A stretch of 13,672 nt of DNA from Gammaproteobacteria bacterium (GCA_016214925.1 JACRMO010000145.1:1-13672); one strand, 5' to 3'; shown: positions 1 to 8,019, numbered from the stretch's first letter. Notes: a model not told the origin generated them from the letters alone. Program-made: numbers and translations.

Positions 1-843
1 GGGTGCCGGTGGCGCGGATTGATTGGCAGTGGCCACGGTAGCCTCGGACTCCGTCGTGACACTGGCAGCGGTATCGGTGTCGACCGGCGCCGTGGGTGCG
101 GATTCCGTGGCGGACGGCGCCGCTTCTGTCATCGGCGCCGGACGCTGTTCCGGCAGCGACAGATCGACGCTACCGGATGCCACGGAAGGTGTCGACGAAG
201 CTGGAGACTCTTCTGGAGCAGGTGTTTCCAAGGGCAGTGCCTGTCGCGCCGCACTGCCAGGCAATGCACTTGGCGATTCGGCCAATTCGGCGCCAGGCGC
301 TGTCGTTCCGCTGGACTCGGCCCCCAGAGGCACGACGTCGGCCGTATCCGCGCCGAGCGTTGACGTTGGCGCATCCACACCTGGCTCGGTCGCGACCGTC
401 GTTTCCTGCGGAGCATTGCCGGAGAAGCGAGCGATCAGTTCCGGTCCCCACTGCACTCCCAACCCGACGGCCACCAGAACAATAACCACCCACAGCAGTC
501 CACGCCACGGCAACGCCGGGGCCCGGAAAGCGGGCCGCACGGGAACCTTGGACATACCGACCCCGCGCGGCACAGGCTCTTGGGGCGCTTGCGCCTGATA
601 AGCCTCAAGGACCGCCGCCTCGGCCACCCCCACCAGACGTGCATAACCGCGCAGATAGCCACGCACGAAAATCGGCGCCGGCAATTTACTCAGATCGCCA
701 CGTTCCAGTGCCTCGATGGTGCGCAGATCCAGATTCATCAAGGTGGCGATGGCCGCGACCGTGAGATTCCTGGCCTCGCGCGCGCGCTTGAGTATCTGTC
801 CCGGCGCCGCGCTCGACGGCTCGATTTCCGGCGTTTCGCTCAT
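1..843 (-). CDS. rodZ: RodZ cell-shape protein, C-terminal part outside window
   Basis: RodZ is a bitopic inner-membrane protein that links MreB filaments to the elongation machinery and keeps rod shape. The frame is open for 281 codons from the ATG at 843 to the left edge, with no stop, so the gene is 3'-partial. Residues about 14-80 form the cytoplasmic helix-turn-helix (GQILKRAREARNLTVAAIA, then LPAPIFVRGYLRGYARLVG, typical of the HTH_25 domain). Basic residues R103, R107 and R114 precede one transmembrane helix at about 113-131. The rest is a periplasmic linker rich in Pro, Ala, Thr, Ser and Glu; the C-terminal DUF4115 domain would lie beyond position 1. The start is 4 nt after the pilF stop, and an AGGA lies about 12 nt upstream of the ATG, inside the pilF end. 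rlmN-pilF-rodZ, usually followed by ispG, is conserved in gammaproteobacteria. Confidence 0.93.
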   Translation of the reverse strand, partial: MSETPEIEPSSAAPGQILKRAREARNLTVAAIATLMNLDLRTIEALERGDLSKLPAPIFVRGYLRGYARLVGVAEAAVLEAYQAQAPQEPVPRGVGMSKVPVRPAFRAPALPWRGLLWVVIVLVAVGLGVQWGPELIARFSGNAPQETTVATEPGVDAPTSTLGADTADVVPLGAESSGTTAPGAELAESPSALPGSAARQALPLETPAPEESPASSTPSVASGSVDLSLPEQRPAPMTEAAPSATESAPTAPVDTDTAASVTTESEATVATANQSAPPAP

Positions 844-847
844 CCGG

Positions 848-1597
848 TCATTGTCCTAGTAATTGTTTCGCCTGTGGCGAATCCGGGAAGCCGTTTTTCA
901 GCAGCATGCTGTAACTCGCCTCGGCATTTTTATCGCCCAGCACACGTTCGGTCTGGATGCCCAGCCACAGACTCTCGGGCGTCGGCCTGGCGACTTCATG
1001 GAAGCGTTGGAGATACGCCCGTGCGCTCATGTAATTTTTCTGATTCACATTCAGACGCGCCATCTGCAACAGCGCGGGCGGATATTTGGGACTGATCTCC
1101 AATGCCTTGCGCCAGTATTGTTCCGCCTTGGCGAGATTCTGCGCTCTCGATGCGCAGATACCTGCGTTGGTGTATGAGAGTTGCGGGCTATCATAAAGCG
1201 GATTATTCGCTGCAGTCAGGTATTGCTTCTCGGCATCATCCCATTGCTTTTGTTCACACAGAAAACTGCCGTAACTGTTGCGTGTTTGCGGATTTTTGGC
1301 ATCAAGTGACAAGGACCGCCGGAAATGGTCATCGGCCTTGTCAGTCTCGCCAAGACTTGCATACAGCACCGCGATGGCTGTGTGTGCATCCGCCGAATTG
1401 GGATCCTGCGTCAGGGCCTTTTGCAGCACCTCCATGGCGATCACTTTTTGTCCTTGCTGCATGTATAAAACACCCAGCTCGACATTCGCCTCGGCCGGGC
1501 TCTGCTTGTCGCCGTCGGACCGAACGTTAGTCTGATTGCAGCCGCCCAGTGCGATGCTCAGGCAAACCACCGCTATCGATCCATATCGTTTCATCAT
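848..1597 (-). CDS. pilF: Type IV pilus biogenesis/stability lipoprotein PilF (PilW), TPR protein
   Basis: PilF/PilW is an outer-membrane lipoprotein pilotin needed for multimerisation of the PilQ secretin in type IV pilus assembly. The 249-residue product starts with a lipoprotein signal: MMKRY, a hydrophobic stretch, then the lipobox LGGC with Cys20 as the lipidated residue. From about residue 35 it consists of tetratricopeptide repeats, for example NVELGVLYMQQGQKVIAMEV and DAHTAIAVLYASLGETDKAD, with about six helical pairs as in characterised PilF. Two adjacent ATGs (1597 and 1594) could start it; the first overlaps the rlmN stop by 4 nt (ATGA), which implies translational coupling. The length matches the family. 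The gene is only a hint of piliation, because pilF also persists in species without other pil genes nearby. Confidence 0.9.
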   Translation of the reverse strand: MMKRYGSIAVVCLSIALGGCNQTNVRSDGDKQSPAEANVELGVLYMQQGQKVIAMEVLQKALTQDPNSADAHTAIAVLYASLGETDKADDHFRRSLSLDAKNPQTRNSYGSFLCEQKQWDDAEKQYLTAANNPLYDSPQLSYTNAGICASRAQNLAKAEQYWRKALEISPKYPPALLQMARLNVNQKNYMSARAYLQRFHEVARPTPESLWLGIQTERVLGDKNAEASYSMLLKNGFPDSPQAKQLLGQ

Positions 1598-2715
1598 GAG
1601 GCCACATCCTGTACGTCCACACCGATATTGCGCAGGCGGCGTCGCGTGCGGTCCTGGAACTGTCCTGCCAATTGCCCACAGGCGGCGTCGATGTCGTCGC
1701 CGCGGGTCTTGCGGGTAATGGTCACCAGCCCGTCATCGACGATGATCTGCTGAAAACGCGCGATGCGTTCCGGCGAACTGCGCTGGTAGCGCGTGCTCGG
1801 AAACGGATTGAAAGGAATCAGATTGACCTTGGCCGGCACGTTGCGCAGCAGTTTCGCCAGCGCGCGTGCGTGCGCATCACTGTCGTTGACGCCGTCCAGC
1901 ATCACATATTCGAAGGTCACGCGGCGCCGCGTATCCTCGCCGATATAACGACGACACGCGTCCATCAATTCTTTGATCGGGTATTTGCGGTTGATCGGCA
2001 CCAGTTCATCGCGCAGCGCATCCTCCGGCGCATGCAGTGACACGGCCAGCGCCACGTCGCAGGCCTCGCGCAGGCGGTCTATCTCCGGCACCAGACCCGA
2101 TGTGCTCAAGGTCACCCGGCGCTTGGACAGGCCGAAGACCAGATCGTCCAGCATCAGGCGCATGGCCGCGGTGGCATTGTCGAAATTCAACAACGGCTCG
2201 CCCATGCCCATCATCACCACATTGCTGATGGCACGGCCATTCTCATTGCAGCTGATGCCGTCCGCGGTGAGTTGGCGGCTGGCCACCAAGACCTGACCGA
2301 TGATCTCGCCGGTGGTCAGATTGCGATTGAAACCCTGCTGGGCGGTCGAACAGAAACTGCAATTGAGCGCACACCCCACCTGCGAGGAGACGCACAGCGT
2401 GGCACGCTCACCGGCGGGGATGTATACGGCCTCGATGCAGTTGCCATCGGCCAGCTGCAGCAGCCATTTGCGCGAACCGTCGTCGGACTTCTGATCCATA
2501 GCGACGTCTGGAAGCCGAATCTCGGCGGTTTCGCTCAGACGCGCGCGCAATGCCTTGCTGAGATCGCTCATGGCGGCGAAATCGTCGACGTTGCGCTGAT
2601 AGACCCATTGCAGGATCTGGCGCGCGCGGAATGGCTTCTCGCCCAGGTCGGCGAAGAAGTTCTCCAGTCCCTGGCGGTCAAAATCCAGCAGATTGATCTT
2701 GGCGGTGTCCGTCAT
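1594..2715 (-). CDS. rlmN: Dual-specificity 23S rRNA A2503 / tRNA A37 C2-methyltransferase RlmN
   Basis: RlmN is a radical-SAM enzyme that methylates C2 of A2503 in 23S rRNA and A37 in certain tRNAs through a methyl-cysteine intermediate. The 373-residue protein carries the [4Fe-4S] motif C-X3-C-X2-C at Cys115, Cys119 and Cys122 (QVGCALNCSFCSTAQQGF). It also has Cys108 and Cys346, matching the catalytic pair Cys118 and Cys355 of E. coli, and the SAM-binding block MMGMGEPLLNFDN at about 168-180. The N-terminal helical domain (KPFRARQILQWVYQ) is complete. The ATG at 2715 follows a 210-bp gap after iscX, so the gene probably has its own promoter, though I cannot place one with confidence. The gene is downstream coupled to pilF. 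RlmN depends on an Fe-S cluster, which fits its place behind the isc genes. Confidence 0.96.
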   Translation of the reverse strand: MTDTAKINLLDFDRQGLENFFADLGEKPFRARQILQWVYQRNVDDFAAMSDLSKALRARLSETAEIRLPDVAMDQKSDDGSRKWLLQLADGNCIEAVYIPAGERATLCVSSQVGCALNCSFCSTAQQGFNRNLTTGEIIGQVLVASRQLTADGISCNENGRAISNVVMMGMGEPLLNFDNATAAMRLMLDDLVFGLSKRRVTLSTSGLVPEIDRLREACDVALAVSLHAPEDALRDELVPINRKYPIKELMDACRRYIGEDTRRRVTFEYVMLDGVNDSDAHARALAKLLRNVPAKVNLIPFNPFPSTRYQRSSPERIARFQQIIVDDGLVTITRKTRGDDIDAACGQLAGQFQDRTRRRLRNIGVDVQDVAS

Positions 2716-2825
2716 CTCAGTAACTCGAATAACACAAAATTTTTACCGCGAAGTGCGCGCCCATGATATCCGGCGAAACCCGGCGAGACCCTCGTGGGAA
2801 ACCCCAGGGATTTTCGGATGAAGAT

Positions 2826-2859
2826 ACCATAAACCCGCGACAGGCCGCGGGTTTATGGT
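2826..2859 (-). terminator. Strong hairpin between iscX and rlmN, probable isc operon terminator
   Basis: A perfect 14-bp inverted repeat (2826-2839 and 2846-2859; arm ACCATAAACCCGCG) encloses a 6-nt loop. It lies about 65 nt beyond the iscX stop and about 110 nt before rlmN. The symmetry is exact and the stem GC-rich at the loop end, as in intrinsic terminators. On the minus strand the stem is followed by TATCTTCATC, a weak U-tract; on the plus strand it is followed by TTTG. The hairpin is certain from sequence; its role as terminator of isc transcription is inferred from position. It could instead be a processing or RNA-stability element. Confidence 0.6.
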
Positions 2860-2882
2860 TTGAAACCGAGTGCGACAGTGTA

Positions 2883-2914
2883 CCGCCGGCGGCAATCCCG
2901 GGCAATTGCCGGGG
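2883..2914. repeat. Two short palindromes just downstream of iscX
   Basis: CCGCCGGCGG at 2883-2892 and GGCAATTGCC at 2901-2910 are each perfect 10-bp palindromes. The second extends by three further C-G pairs on each side after one mismatch (2897-2914). They lie 12-43 nt past the iscX stop, in front of the larger hairpin. They may be part of the 3' end structure of the isc mRNA; no T-tract follows them, so a terminator role is not shown. Confidence 0.4.
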
Positions 2915-2925
2915 GAAACTTTGGC

Positions 2926-3120
2926 TCAGGAACGTTCCTCGATCCAGGCCATCTGAATGGCCTCCAGGATCTTTTCGCCGCAATGGGCGGGATCGTCCTG
3001 GAAATCCTCCAGGGCCAACACCCAGTTGCGCAGTTCCACGAAGTTGACCCGCCGCGGGTCGACGTCCGGGTAGGTTTCATCCAAGGCGATGGCAATGTCC
3101 AGGGTATCGGTCCATTTCAT
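2926..3120 (-). CDS. iscX: IscX, small acidic Fe-S assembly protein
   Basis: IscX (YfhJ) binds IscS and iron and modulates the rate of cluster formation on IscU. The product is 64 residues, close to the usual 66. The sequence is highly typical: MKWTDTLDIAIALDETYPD at the start, the DPRRVNFVELRNWVLALEDF core, and the closing block EKILEAIQMAWIEE. It is rich in Asp and Glu, forming the acidic surface that docks to IscS in characterised homologues. An AAGGA lies about 10 nt upstream of the ATG. It follows fdx by 31 nt and is the last gene of the isc operon here. In Pseudomonas ndk comes next; here there is only a hairpin-bearing gap. Confidence 0.95.
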   Translation of the reverse strand: MKWTDTLDIAIALDETYPDVDPRRVNFVELRNWVLALEDFQDDPAHCGEKILEAIQMAWIEERS

Positions 3121-3151
3121 AGATTTGGGTCCTTGGATTTGAGTCCTGGGG

Positions 3152-3490
3152 TTAGCGATGCTCGCTGACCATGTTGATGGTGTACTTGGGAATCTCCACC
3201 ACCAGATCGACGTTACCGACCGTGGCCTGGCAGCTCAACCGGGAATCGGGATCCAAGCCCCAGGCCTTGTCCAGCAAGTCCTCCTCGGTTTCCTCCGGGG
3301 ACGGCAGAGACACACCCCCCTCGCGGATGTAAACGTGGCAGGTGGTGCAGGCGCAGGACTTCTCGCAGGCATGCTCGATCTCGATGCCGTTGGCCAATGC
3401 CGCGTCGCAGATCGTGACGCCGGGCTCGACCTGGATGACCGCGCCGTCCGGGCAGATATCTTCATGGGGCAGAAAGATGATTTGGGGCAT
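3152..3490 (-). CDS. fdx: Isc-type [2Fe-2S] ferredoxin (adrenodoxin family)
   Basis: This ferredoxin supplies electrons for cluster assembly on IscU (reduction of persulfide and reductive coupling to [4Fe-4S]). The 112-residue protein has the four cluster ligands Cys42, Cys48, Cys51 and Cys87 at exactly the positions of E. coli Fdx, plus the extra Cys46 of the CEKSCACTTC block. The acidic stretch EETEEDLLDKAWGLD (about 66-80) is the partner-docking helix of the adrenodoxin class. The C-terminal PKYTIN is also conserved. The ATG follows the hscA stop by 11 nt; the spacing to iscX is 31 nt. It is intact, unlike its neighbour hscA. Confidence 0.96.
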   Translation of the reverse strand: MPQIIFLPHEDICPDGAVIQVEPGVTICDAALANGIEIEHACEKSCACTTCHVYIREGGVSLPSPEETEEDLLDKAWGLDPDSRLSCQATVGNVDLVVEIPKYTINMVSEHR

Positions 3491-3501
3491 GGCTGTCTCG
3501 T

Positions 3502-5360
3502 CTATTTGAAATCGTCCACCGCGTGGCCGGCCATGGCCTTGCGGATATTGGCGTCCATGCGCCGGGCGACATAGTCGGCGCCGGCCTGCTCCACCGCCTC
3601 GATCGCCTGCTTGATGGCACGCGGATTGTCGCTGCGGCGCAAGCGCTCCAGTTCGGCGGCGGCGGCATCGATGCGGGCACGCTCGGCGGCATCCAGAAAC
3701 TGCTCGCCATCGACGGCCAGCGCAGCGTTCAGCGCCTCGATGACGCGATCCGCCTCGACCTGCTGCTCGCGCAGTTTACGCGCTTGCATGTCGTCGCGGG
3801 CATGGGTCATGGAATCGCGCAGCATGGTTTCGATTTCGCTGTCCGCCAGACCATAGGACGGCTTGACGGCGATGCTCGCCGCGACACCGCTGGTCTCCTC
3901 GCGCGCGCTCACGCTCAACAGGCCATCGGCGTCGACCTGGAAACTCACGCGGATGCGCGCCGCGCCGGCCACCATCGGCGGGATGCCGCGCAGCTCGAAG
4001 CGCGCCAGCGAGCGGCAGTCGCTGACCAGTTCACGCTCACCCTGCAAAACATGCAGCGCCATGGCGGTTTGGCCGTCTTTGAAGGTGGTGAATTCCTGCG
4101 CGCGCGCCACCGGGATGGTCGTGTTGCGCGGAATGATCTTCTCGATCAGGCCGCCCATGGTCTCCAGTCCCAACGACAACGGAATCACGTCCAGCAGCAG
4201 CATTTCGTCTTCGGGTTTGTTGCCGGCGAGGATATCGGCCTGAATCGCGGCGCCGATGGCGACCACTTTGTCCGGATCGATGTCGACCCGTGGCGCGCGT
4301 TTGAAGAATTCGCCGACGCGTTCGCGCACGCGCGGCACACGGGTGGAACCGCCGACAATCACGACCTCGGCGATCTCTTCGAGCTTCACGCCGGCATCGC
4401 GTAGCGTGCGTCGGCAGGGACTGAGCGTCTGGCTAATCAACGGGTCGATCAGCTGGTCGAGTTGTGCGCGGGTCAGCTTGCCATCCCAGTGACTGCCATC
4501 CATAAGCTCGATGTGCAGCGGCGCACAGTCGGCGTCAGTGAGCGCCTCCTTGGCGGCACAGGCATCGCGCAGCAAGCGGCGCATTTGTTTGTGATCGGCA
4601 TCGTCGCCGATATTGGCCTGCTGCATGATCCAGGTCGCGATGGCGCGATCCATATCGTCGCCGCCGAGCGCGGTGTCGCCGGCCGTGGCCAGCACCTCGA
4701 ACACGCCTTTGTTCAGGCGCAGAATGGAAACGTCGAACGTGCCGCCGCCGAGATCGTAGACCACGATGACGCCGTCGGTGCTGCGATCCAGACCGTCGTG
4801 GGTTCGTTCAACAAACGCAATACGTTCAGACCCGCCAGCGTCGCGGCATCTTTCGTGGCTTGGCGCTGGGCATCGTCGAAATATGCCGGCACAGTGATGA
4901 CCACACCCGCGAGTTCACCGCCCAGCGAGTGTTCGGCGCGCATGCGCAGATGTTGGAGGATCTCCGCCGACACTTCGACCGGGCTGACGTCGCCACCGGC
5001 AGTGTGGATGCGCGGCATACCGGACGCGCTAGGCACGAAGGCATACGGCAGGTGTGTGCCCAGTACCTTGACGTCCTCGACGCCACGGCCCATCAGGCGT
5101 TTTGCCGAGGCGATGGTATTGAGCGGATCCTGTGCCGCGGCGGCCTTGGCCTCGACACCGACCACGCGCGCGCCATCCGGCAGATAGCGCACGACCGAGG
5201 GCAGCAAGTGCCGGCCGGCATTGTCCGGCAGTGTATCCGCCAAGCCGCTGCGCACAGTCGCAACCAACGAGTTGGTGGTACCGAGATCGATGCCCACCGC
5301 CAGCCGATGCTGGTGCGGTGCGGTCGATTCGCCGGGTTCTGAGATTTGCAGGAGTGCCAT
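3502..5360 (-). pseudogene. hscA: Fe-S chaperone HscA (Hsp70 family), frameshifted by a 16-nt gap
   Basis: HscA is the specialised Hsp70 that, with HscB, drives cluster release from IscU. The N-terminal frame (5360-4713) reads MALLQISEPG, then GIDLGTTNSLVATVRSG (phosphate loop 1), to NEPT188. The frame then changes, and the rest (about 4796-3502) reads YGLDRSTDG, VVYDLGGGTFDVSILRL, the GGSTRVPRVRE segment, the substrate-binding domain (IIPRNTTIPVARAQEFTTF) and a helical lid. Compared with the family block NEPTAAAIAYG, the codons for AAAIA plus one base are missing at 4796/4797. Adding 16 nt gives 624 residues, against 616 in E. coli, so nothing else seems lost. The lost residues sit in the ATPase domain, so a product from this sequence would be a 215-residue stub. 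A draft-sequence error is likely; real inactivation is possible. The start is 6 nt after hscB. Confidence 0.9.
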
Positions 5361-5366
5361 ATTCGC

Positions 5367-5909
5367 TTAACTACCGTCTTCCAAATCCGCGTCCAGTTCC
5401 TCGGCCTCGTGGGCGAGTTTGCGAAAGAATTGCATGCGCTGGATCGCTGTCAGCGCCGTTGCGGGAATGCCGTCCTGCGCCAGCGTGGCGGCGAGTTCGG
5501 TATCGAGCATCGCCAAGCGTACGCCGATGCGCGCCAAAATCGCAGCGAGTGCCGCGAACGGGTCTCGGCTGCCGCGCACGGCGGCCAAGTCCTCGCGCAA
5601 CTCGATCTGCTCCATGAGAAATGCGGAATCCTGGTGCGTGTTGCGCTCGTCGTCGAAGCGATGCCCACGCAGTTCCAGCAGATAGCGCCCGCGCGCCAAG
5701 GCATCCTTCAGCACCCGATACCCCTCGTTGATCCGTGTTGCCTGCTGCATGGCCACGCGCCGTTCCTGATCCGGCGCGCTGGCAAAACGGTCAGGGTGCA
5801 CTAATCGCTGCAATTCACGATAGCGTTGGTCCAACACGGCACGATCGACGGCATAGGTTACCGGTAACCCGAACAGTGCGAAATAGTTCTGCTTGAGGTC
5901 TATAGACAT
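5367..5909 (-). CDS. hscB: Fe-S co-chaperone HscB (J-domain protein)
   Basis: HscB is the J-type co-chaperone that binds IscU and stimulates the ATPase of HscA. The 180-residue form starting MSIDLKQNYFALFGLP matches the family; E. coli HscB has 171 residues. The J domain covers about residues 8-75 with the HPD motif at 38-40 (LVHPDRF). The C-terminal three-helix IscU-binding domain follows (SAFLMEQIELREDLAAVRG and later helices). The same frame is open upstream, with in-frame ATGs at 5930 and 5996 and no clear Shine-Dalgarno for any of the three. I chose 5909 by homology, which leaves 93 nt to iscA; the start at 5996 would leave only 6 nt. The C-terminal end is 6 nt from the hscA start. Confidence 0.92.
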   Translation of the reverse strand: MSIDLKQNYFALFGLPVTYAVDRAVLDQRYRELQRLVHPDRFASAPDQERRVAMQQATRINEGYRVLKDALARGRYLLELRGHRFDDERNTHQDSAFLMEQIELREDLAAVRGSRDPFAALAAILARIGVRLAMLDTELAATLAQDGIPATALTAIQRMQFFRKLAHEAEELDADLEDGS

Positions 5910-6002
5910 TGGGGGGACATCGGGAGACATCAGGGGATATCGGGCCGATCGGTGCAATGACGACAGGGAATCACGCCCCTGTTCCGGGGCGCGCATACAG
6001 GT

Positions 6003-6326
6003 TCAGACGTTGAAGCTCTCGCCGCAGCCGCAGGTATCCTTCACGTTCGGATTATTGAACTTGAAGCCTTCGTTCAGGCCTTCCTTGCCGTAATCGAGTT
6101 CGGTACCGTCGAGATAGACCAGACTTTTGGGGTTGATGATGACCTTCACACCGTGGCTCTCGAAGACCTCGTCGTCGGCTTCCACCGAGTCGACGAATTC
6201 GAGTACATAGGCCATGCCGGAACAGCCGGTGGTCTTCACGCCCAGACGCAGGCCGACGCCCTTGCCGCGGTTGGCCAGGAATTTCTGCACGCGCTCGGCG
6301 GCGGTTTCGGTCAAGGTGATCGCCAT
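6003..6326 (-). CDS. iscA: A-type Fe-S carrier protein IscA
   Basis: IscA is an A-type carrier that receives and delivers Fe-S clusters or iron. The 107-residue protein MAITLTETAAERVQKFLANR is nearly colinear with E. coli IscA and has its three metal-binding cysteines, Cys35 (TTGCSGMAY) and Cys99/Cys101 (DTCGCGESF). The ATG at 6326 lies 19 nt after the iscU stop. An in-frame GTG at 6353 overlaps the iscU end and would add nine residues (MPEARGKET), but homology favours 6326. The GKGVGLRLGVKTTGCSG and EGLNEGFKFNNPNVKDTCGCG blocks identify it as IscA rather than SufA or ErpA, in agreement with its operon position. Confidence 0.95.
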   Translation of the reverse strand: MAITLTETAAERVQKFLANRGKGVGLRLGVKTTGCSGMAYVLEFVDSVEADDEVFESHGVKVIINPKSLVYLDGTELDYGKEGLNEGFKFNNPNVKDTCGCGESFNV

Positions 6327-6345
6327 CGTTTCTTTGCCCCGTGCC

Positions 6346-6750
6346 TCAGGCACTCTTGCTCGTCGATTCTTTACCCTGTTTGGCCTGGTAATCCGAGATG
6401 GCCGCCTTGATGGCGTCTTCGGCCAGCACCGAACAATGAATTTTCACCGGCGGCAACGCCAGCTCTTCGGCAATCTGCGAATTCTTGATCTGCTGCGCCT
6501 CGTCCAAGGTTTTGCCCTTGACCCATTCGGTCAGCAGGCTGCTGGACGCGATCGCGCTACCGCAACCATAGGTCTTGAACTTGGCGTCTTCGATCACGCC
6601 TTGCGCATTCACCTTGATCTGCAATTTCATCACGTCGCCGCAGGCCGGAGCGCCGACCATGCCGGTGCCCACACTGGCGTCGTCCTTGTCCATGCTCCCC
6701 ACATTACGCGGATTTTCGTAATGGTCGAGTACTTTATCGCTGTAGGCCAT
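6346..6750 (-). CDS. iscU: Fe-S cluster scaffold protein IscU
   Basis: IscU is the scaffold on which IscS-derived sulfur and iron form [2Fe-2S] and [4Fe-4S] clusters. The 134-residue product has Cys37 and Asp39 (GAPACGDVMKL), Cys63 (TYGCGSAIASSS) and the His-Cys pair in the LPPVKIHCS block. LPPVK is the HscA recognition motif, so this scaffold is equipped to work with the HscBA pair encoded downstream. The start MAYSDKVLDHYENPRNVGS is canonical. An AGAGAGGT lies about 7 nt before the ATG and is a good ribosome-binding site. It is 38 nt downstream of iscS. The last residues (KESTSKSA) are a slightly longer, Ser/Lys-rich tail than in E. coli. Confidence 0.97.
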   Translation of the reverse strand: MAYSDKVLDHYENPRNVGSMDKDDASVGTGMVGAPACGDVMKLQIKVNAQGVIEDAKFKTYGCGSAIASSSLLTEWVKGKTLDEAQQIKNSQIAEELALPPVKIHCSVLAEDAIKAAISDYQAKQGKESTSKSA

Positions 6751-6788
6751 GATCGTTACCTCTCTGAAATACTGTTATTGGTCGCCGC

Positions 6789-8009
6789 TCAATGCGCCGC
6801 CCACTGCACCGTGTTCAAATCGATGCCATCCTGATGCATCTCCCACAGTGGAGAGAGGTCGCGCAGTTTCGCCACCTTACCCTTGACCAGATCAATGGTG
6901 TAGTCGATCTCGGCCTCGGTGGTGTAACGACCCACGGTGAAACGAATGGAACTGTGCGCCAGCTCGTCGTTGCGGCCCAGCGCACGCAGTACGTATGACG
7001 GCTCCAGCGACGCACTGGTGCAGGCACTGCCCGAGGACACGGCGATATCCTTCAGCGCCATGATCAGACTCTCGCCTTCCACGAAATTGAAGCTCACGTT
7101 CAGGTTGCCGGCGACGCGCTGGTCGAGGTCGCCGTTCACATAGACCTCGTCCATGCTCTTCAAGCCGTTCCACAAACGATTACGCAGACCCAGTATGCGC
7201 GGAGTCTCGATCGCCATTTCCTCTTTGGCGATGTGGAACGCCTCGCCCATGCCGACGATCTGATGCGTCGCCAGTGTGCCCGAGCGCAGACCGCGCTCAT
7301 GGCCGCCGCCGTGCATCTGCGCTTCCAGACGCACGCGGGGCTTACGCCGCACGTACAATGCGCCAATACCTTTCGGGCCGTAAATTTTGTGCGCCGAGAA
7401 ACTCATCAGATCGACCGGCAGGTTTTCCAGATCGATCGGCACCTTGCCCGCACTCTGCGCCGCATCGACATGCAGCAGCACGCCGCGCGCGCGGCAGATC
7501 TCACCGATCTTGGCGATATCCTGAATCACACCGATCTCGTTGTTCACATGCATCACCGACACCAGCAGGGTATCCGCGCGCAATGCCGCCGTGAACTTAT
7601 CCATGTCCAGCAGACCACTGGGCAGCGGCTCCAGATAAGTGACCTCGAAACCTTCGCGCTCCAACTGCCGGCAGCTATCGAGCACCGCCTTGTGTTCGGT
7701 CTTCACCGTGATCAGGTGCTTACCCTTCTTCTGATAGAAGTGCGCTGCGCCCTTGATGGCCAGGTTATCGGACTCGGTGGCACCGCTGGTGAAAACGATT
7801 TCCTTGGGGTCCGCGCCAACCAGTGCCGCAACCTGTTCGCGGGCGCGTTCGATCGCCGCCTCCGCGTCCCAGCCGAACTGATGGCTGCGCGAGGCGGCAT
7901 TGCCGAACCCACCTTCACGGGTCAGATAGCGGCACATGAGCTCGGCCACGCGTTCATCCACCGGGCTTGTCGCACTGTAATCAAAATAGATCGGCGTTTT
8001 TACTGTCAT
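6789..8009 (-). CDS. iscS: Cysteine desulfurase IscS
   Basis: IscS is the PLP-dependent desulfurase that turns L-cysteine into alanine and a protein-bound persulfide, feeding IscU and tRNA thiolation. The 406-residue form starting MTVKTPIYFDYSATSPVD has His106, the PLP lysine Lys208 (SFSAHKIYGPKG) and the persulfide loop Cys330 (SSGSACTSASLEPSYVLRALG), each two residues later than in E. coli IscS. That loop and the ending (DGIDLNTVQWAAH) are those of group I IscS, not NifS or SufS. The frame is open to an upstream start at 8054, but an AGGAA 5 nt before the ATG at 8009 and homology fix the shorter start. It follows iscR by 60 nt and is intact. Confidence 0.97.
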   Translation of the reverse strand: MTVKTPIYFDYSATSPVDERVAELMCRYLTREGGFGNAASRSHQFGWDAEAAIERAREQVAALVGADPKEIVFTSGATESDNLAIKGAAHFYQKKGKHLITVKTEHKAVLDSCRQLEREGFEVTYLEPLPSGLLDMDKFTAALRADTLLVSVMHVNNEIGVIQDIAKIGEICRARGVLLHVDAAQSAGKVPIDLENLPVDLMSFSAHKIYGPKGIGALYVRRKPRVRLEAQMHGGGHERGLRSGTLATHQIVGMGEAFHIAKEEMAIETPRILGLRNRLWNGLKSMDEVYVNGDLDQRVAGNLNVSFNFVEGESLIMALKDIAVSSGSACTSASLEPSYVLRALGRNDELAHSSIRFTVGRYTTEAEIDYTIDLVKGKVAKLRDLSPLWEMHQDGIDLNTVQWAAH

Positions 8010-8014
8010 GTCCG

Positions 8015-8019
8015 TTCCT
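8015..8019 (-). promoter_or_regulatory. iscS ribosome-binding site
   Basis: AGGAA with a 5-nt spacer to the ATG at 8009. It supports this start over the in-frame start 15 codons upstream, which is preceded by no such sequence. Confidence 0.7.

Noticed and set aside
23..598. Plus-strand open frame of 191 codons at the left edge
   Set aside because: It is antisense to the rodZ linker; its low complexity reflects the Pro/Ala/Thr codons there.
2717..2983. Small minus-strand frame of 88 codons across the iscX-rlmN gap
   Set aside because: It overlaps the iscX 3' end, runs through the hairpin, and has no family resemblance; ndk-like sequence was looked for and not found.
3523..4404. Long plus-strand open frame of 293 codons
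   Set aside because: It is antisense to hscA, His/Arg/Gly-rich, and matches no family; an effect of GC-rich codon use in the real gene.
4713..4815. Programmed ribosomal frameshifting in hscA
   Set aside because: No slippery heptamer and pseudoknot are apparent, and a 16-nt loss removes conserved residues that frameshifting would not restore.
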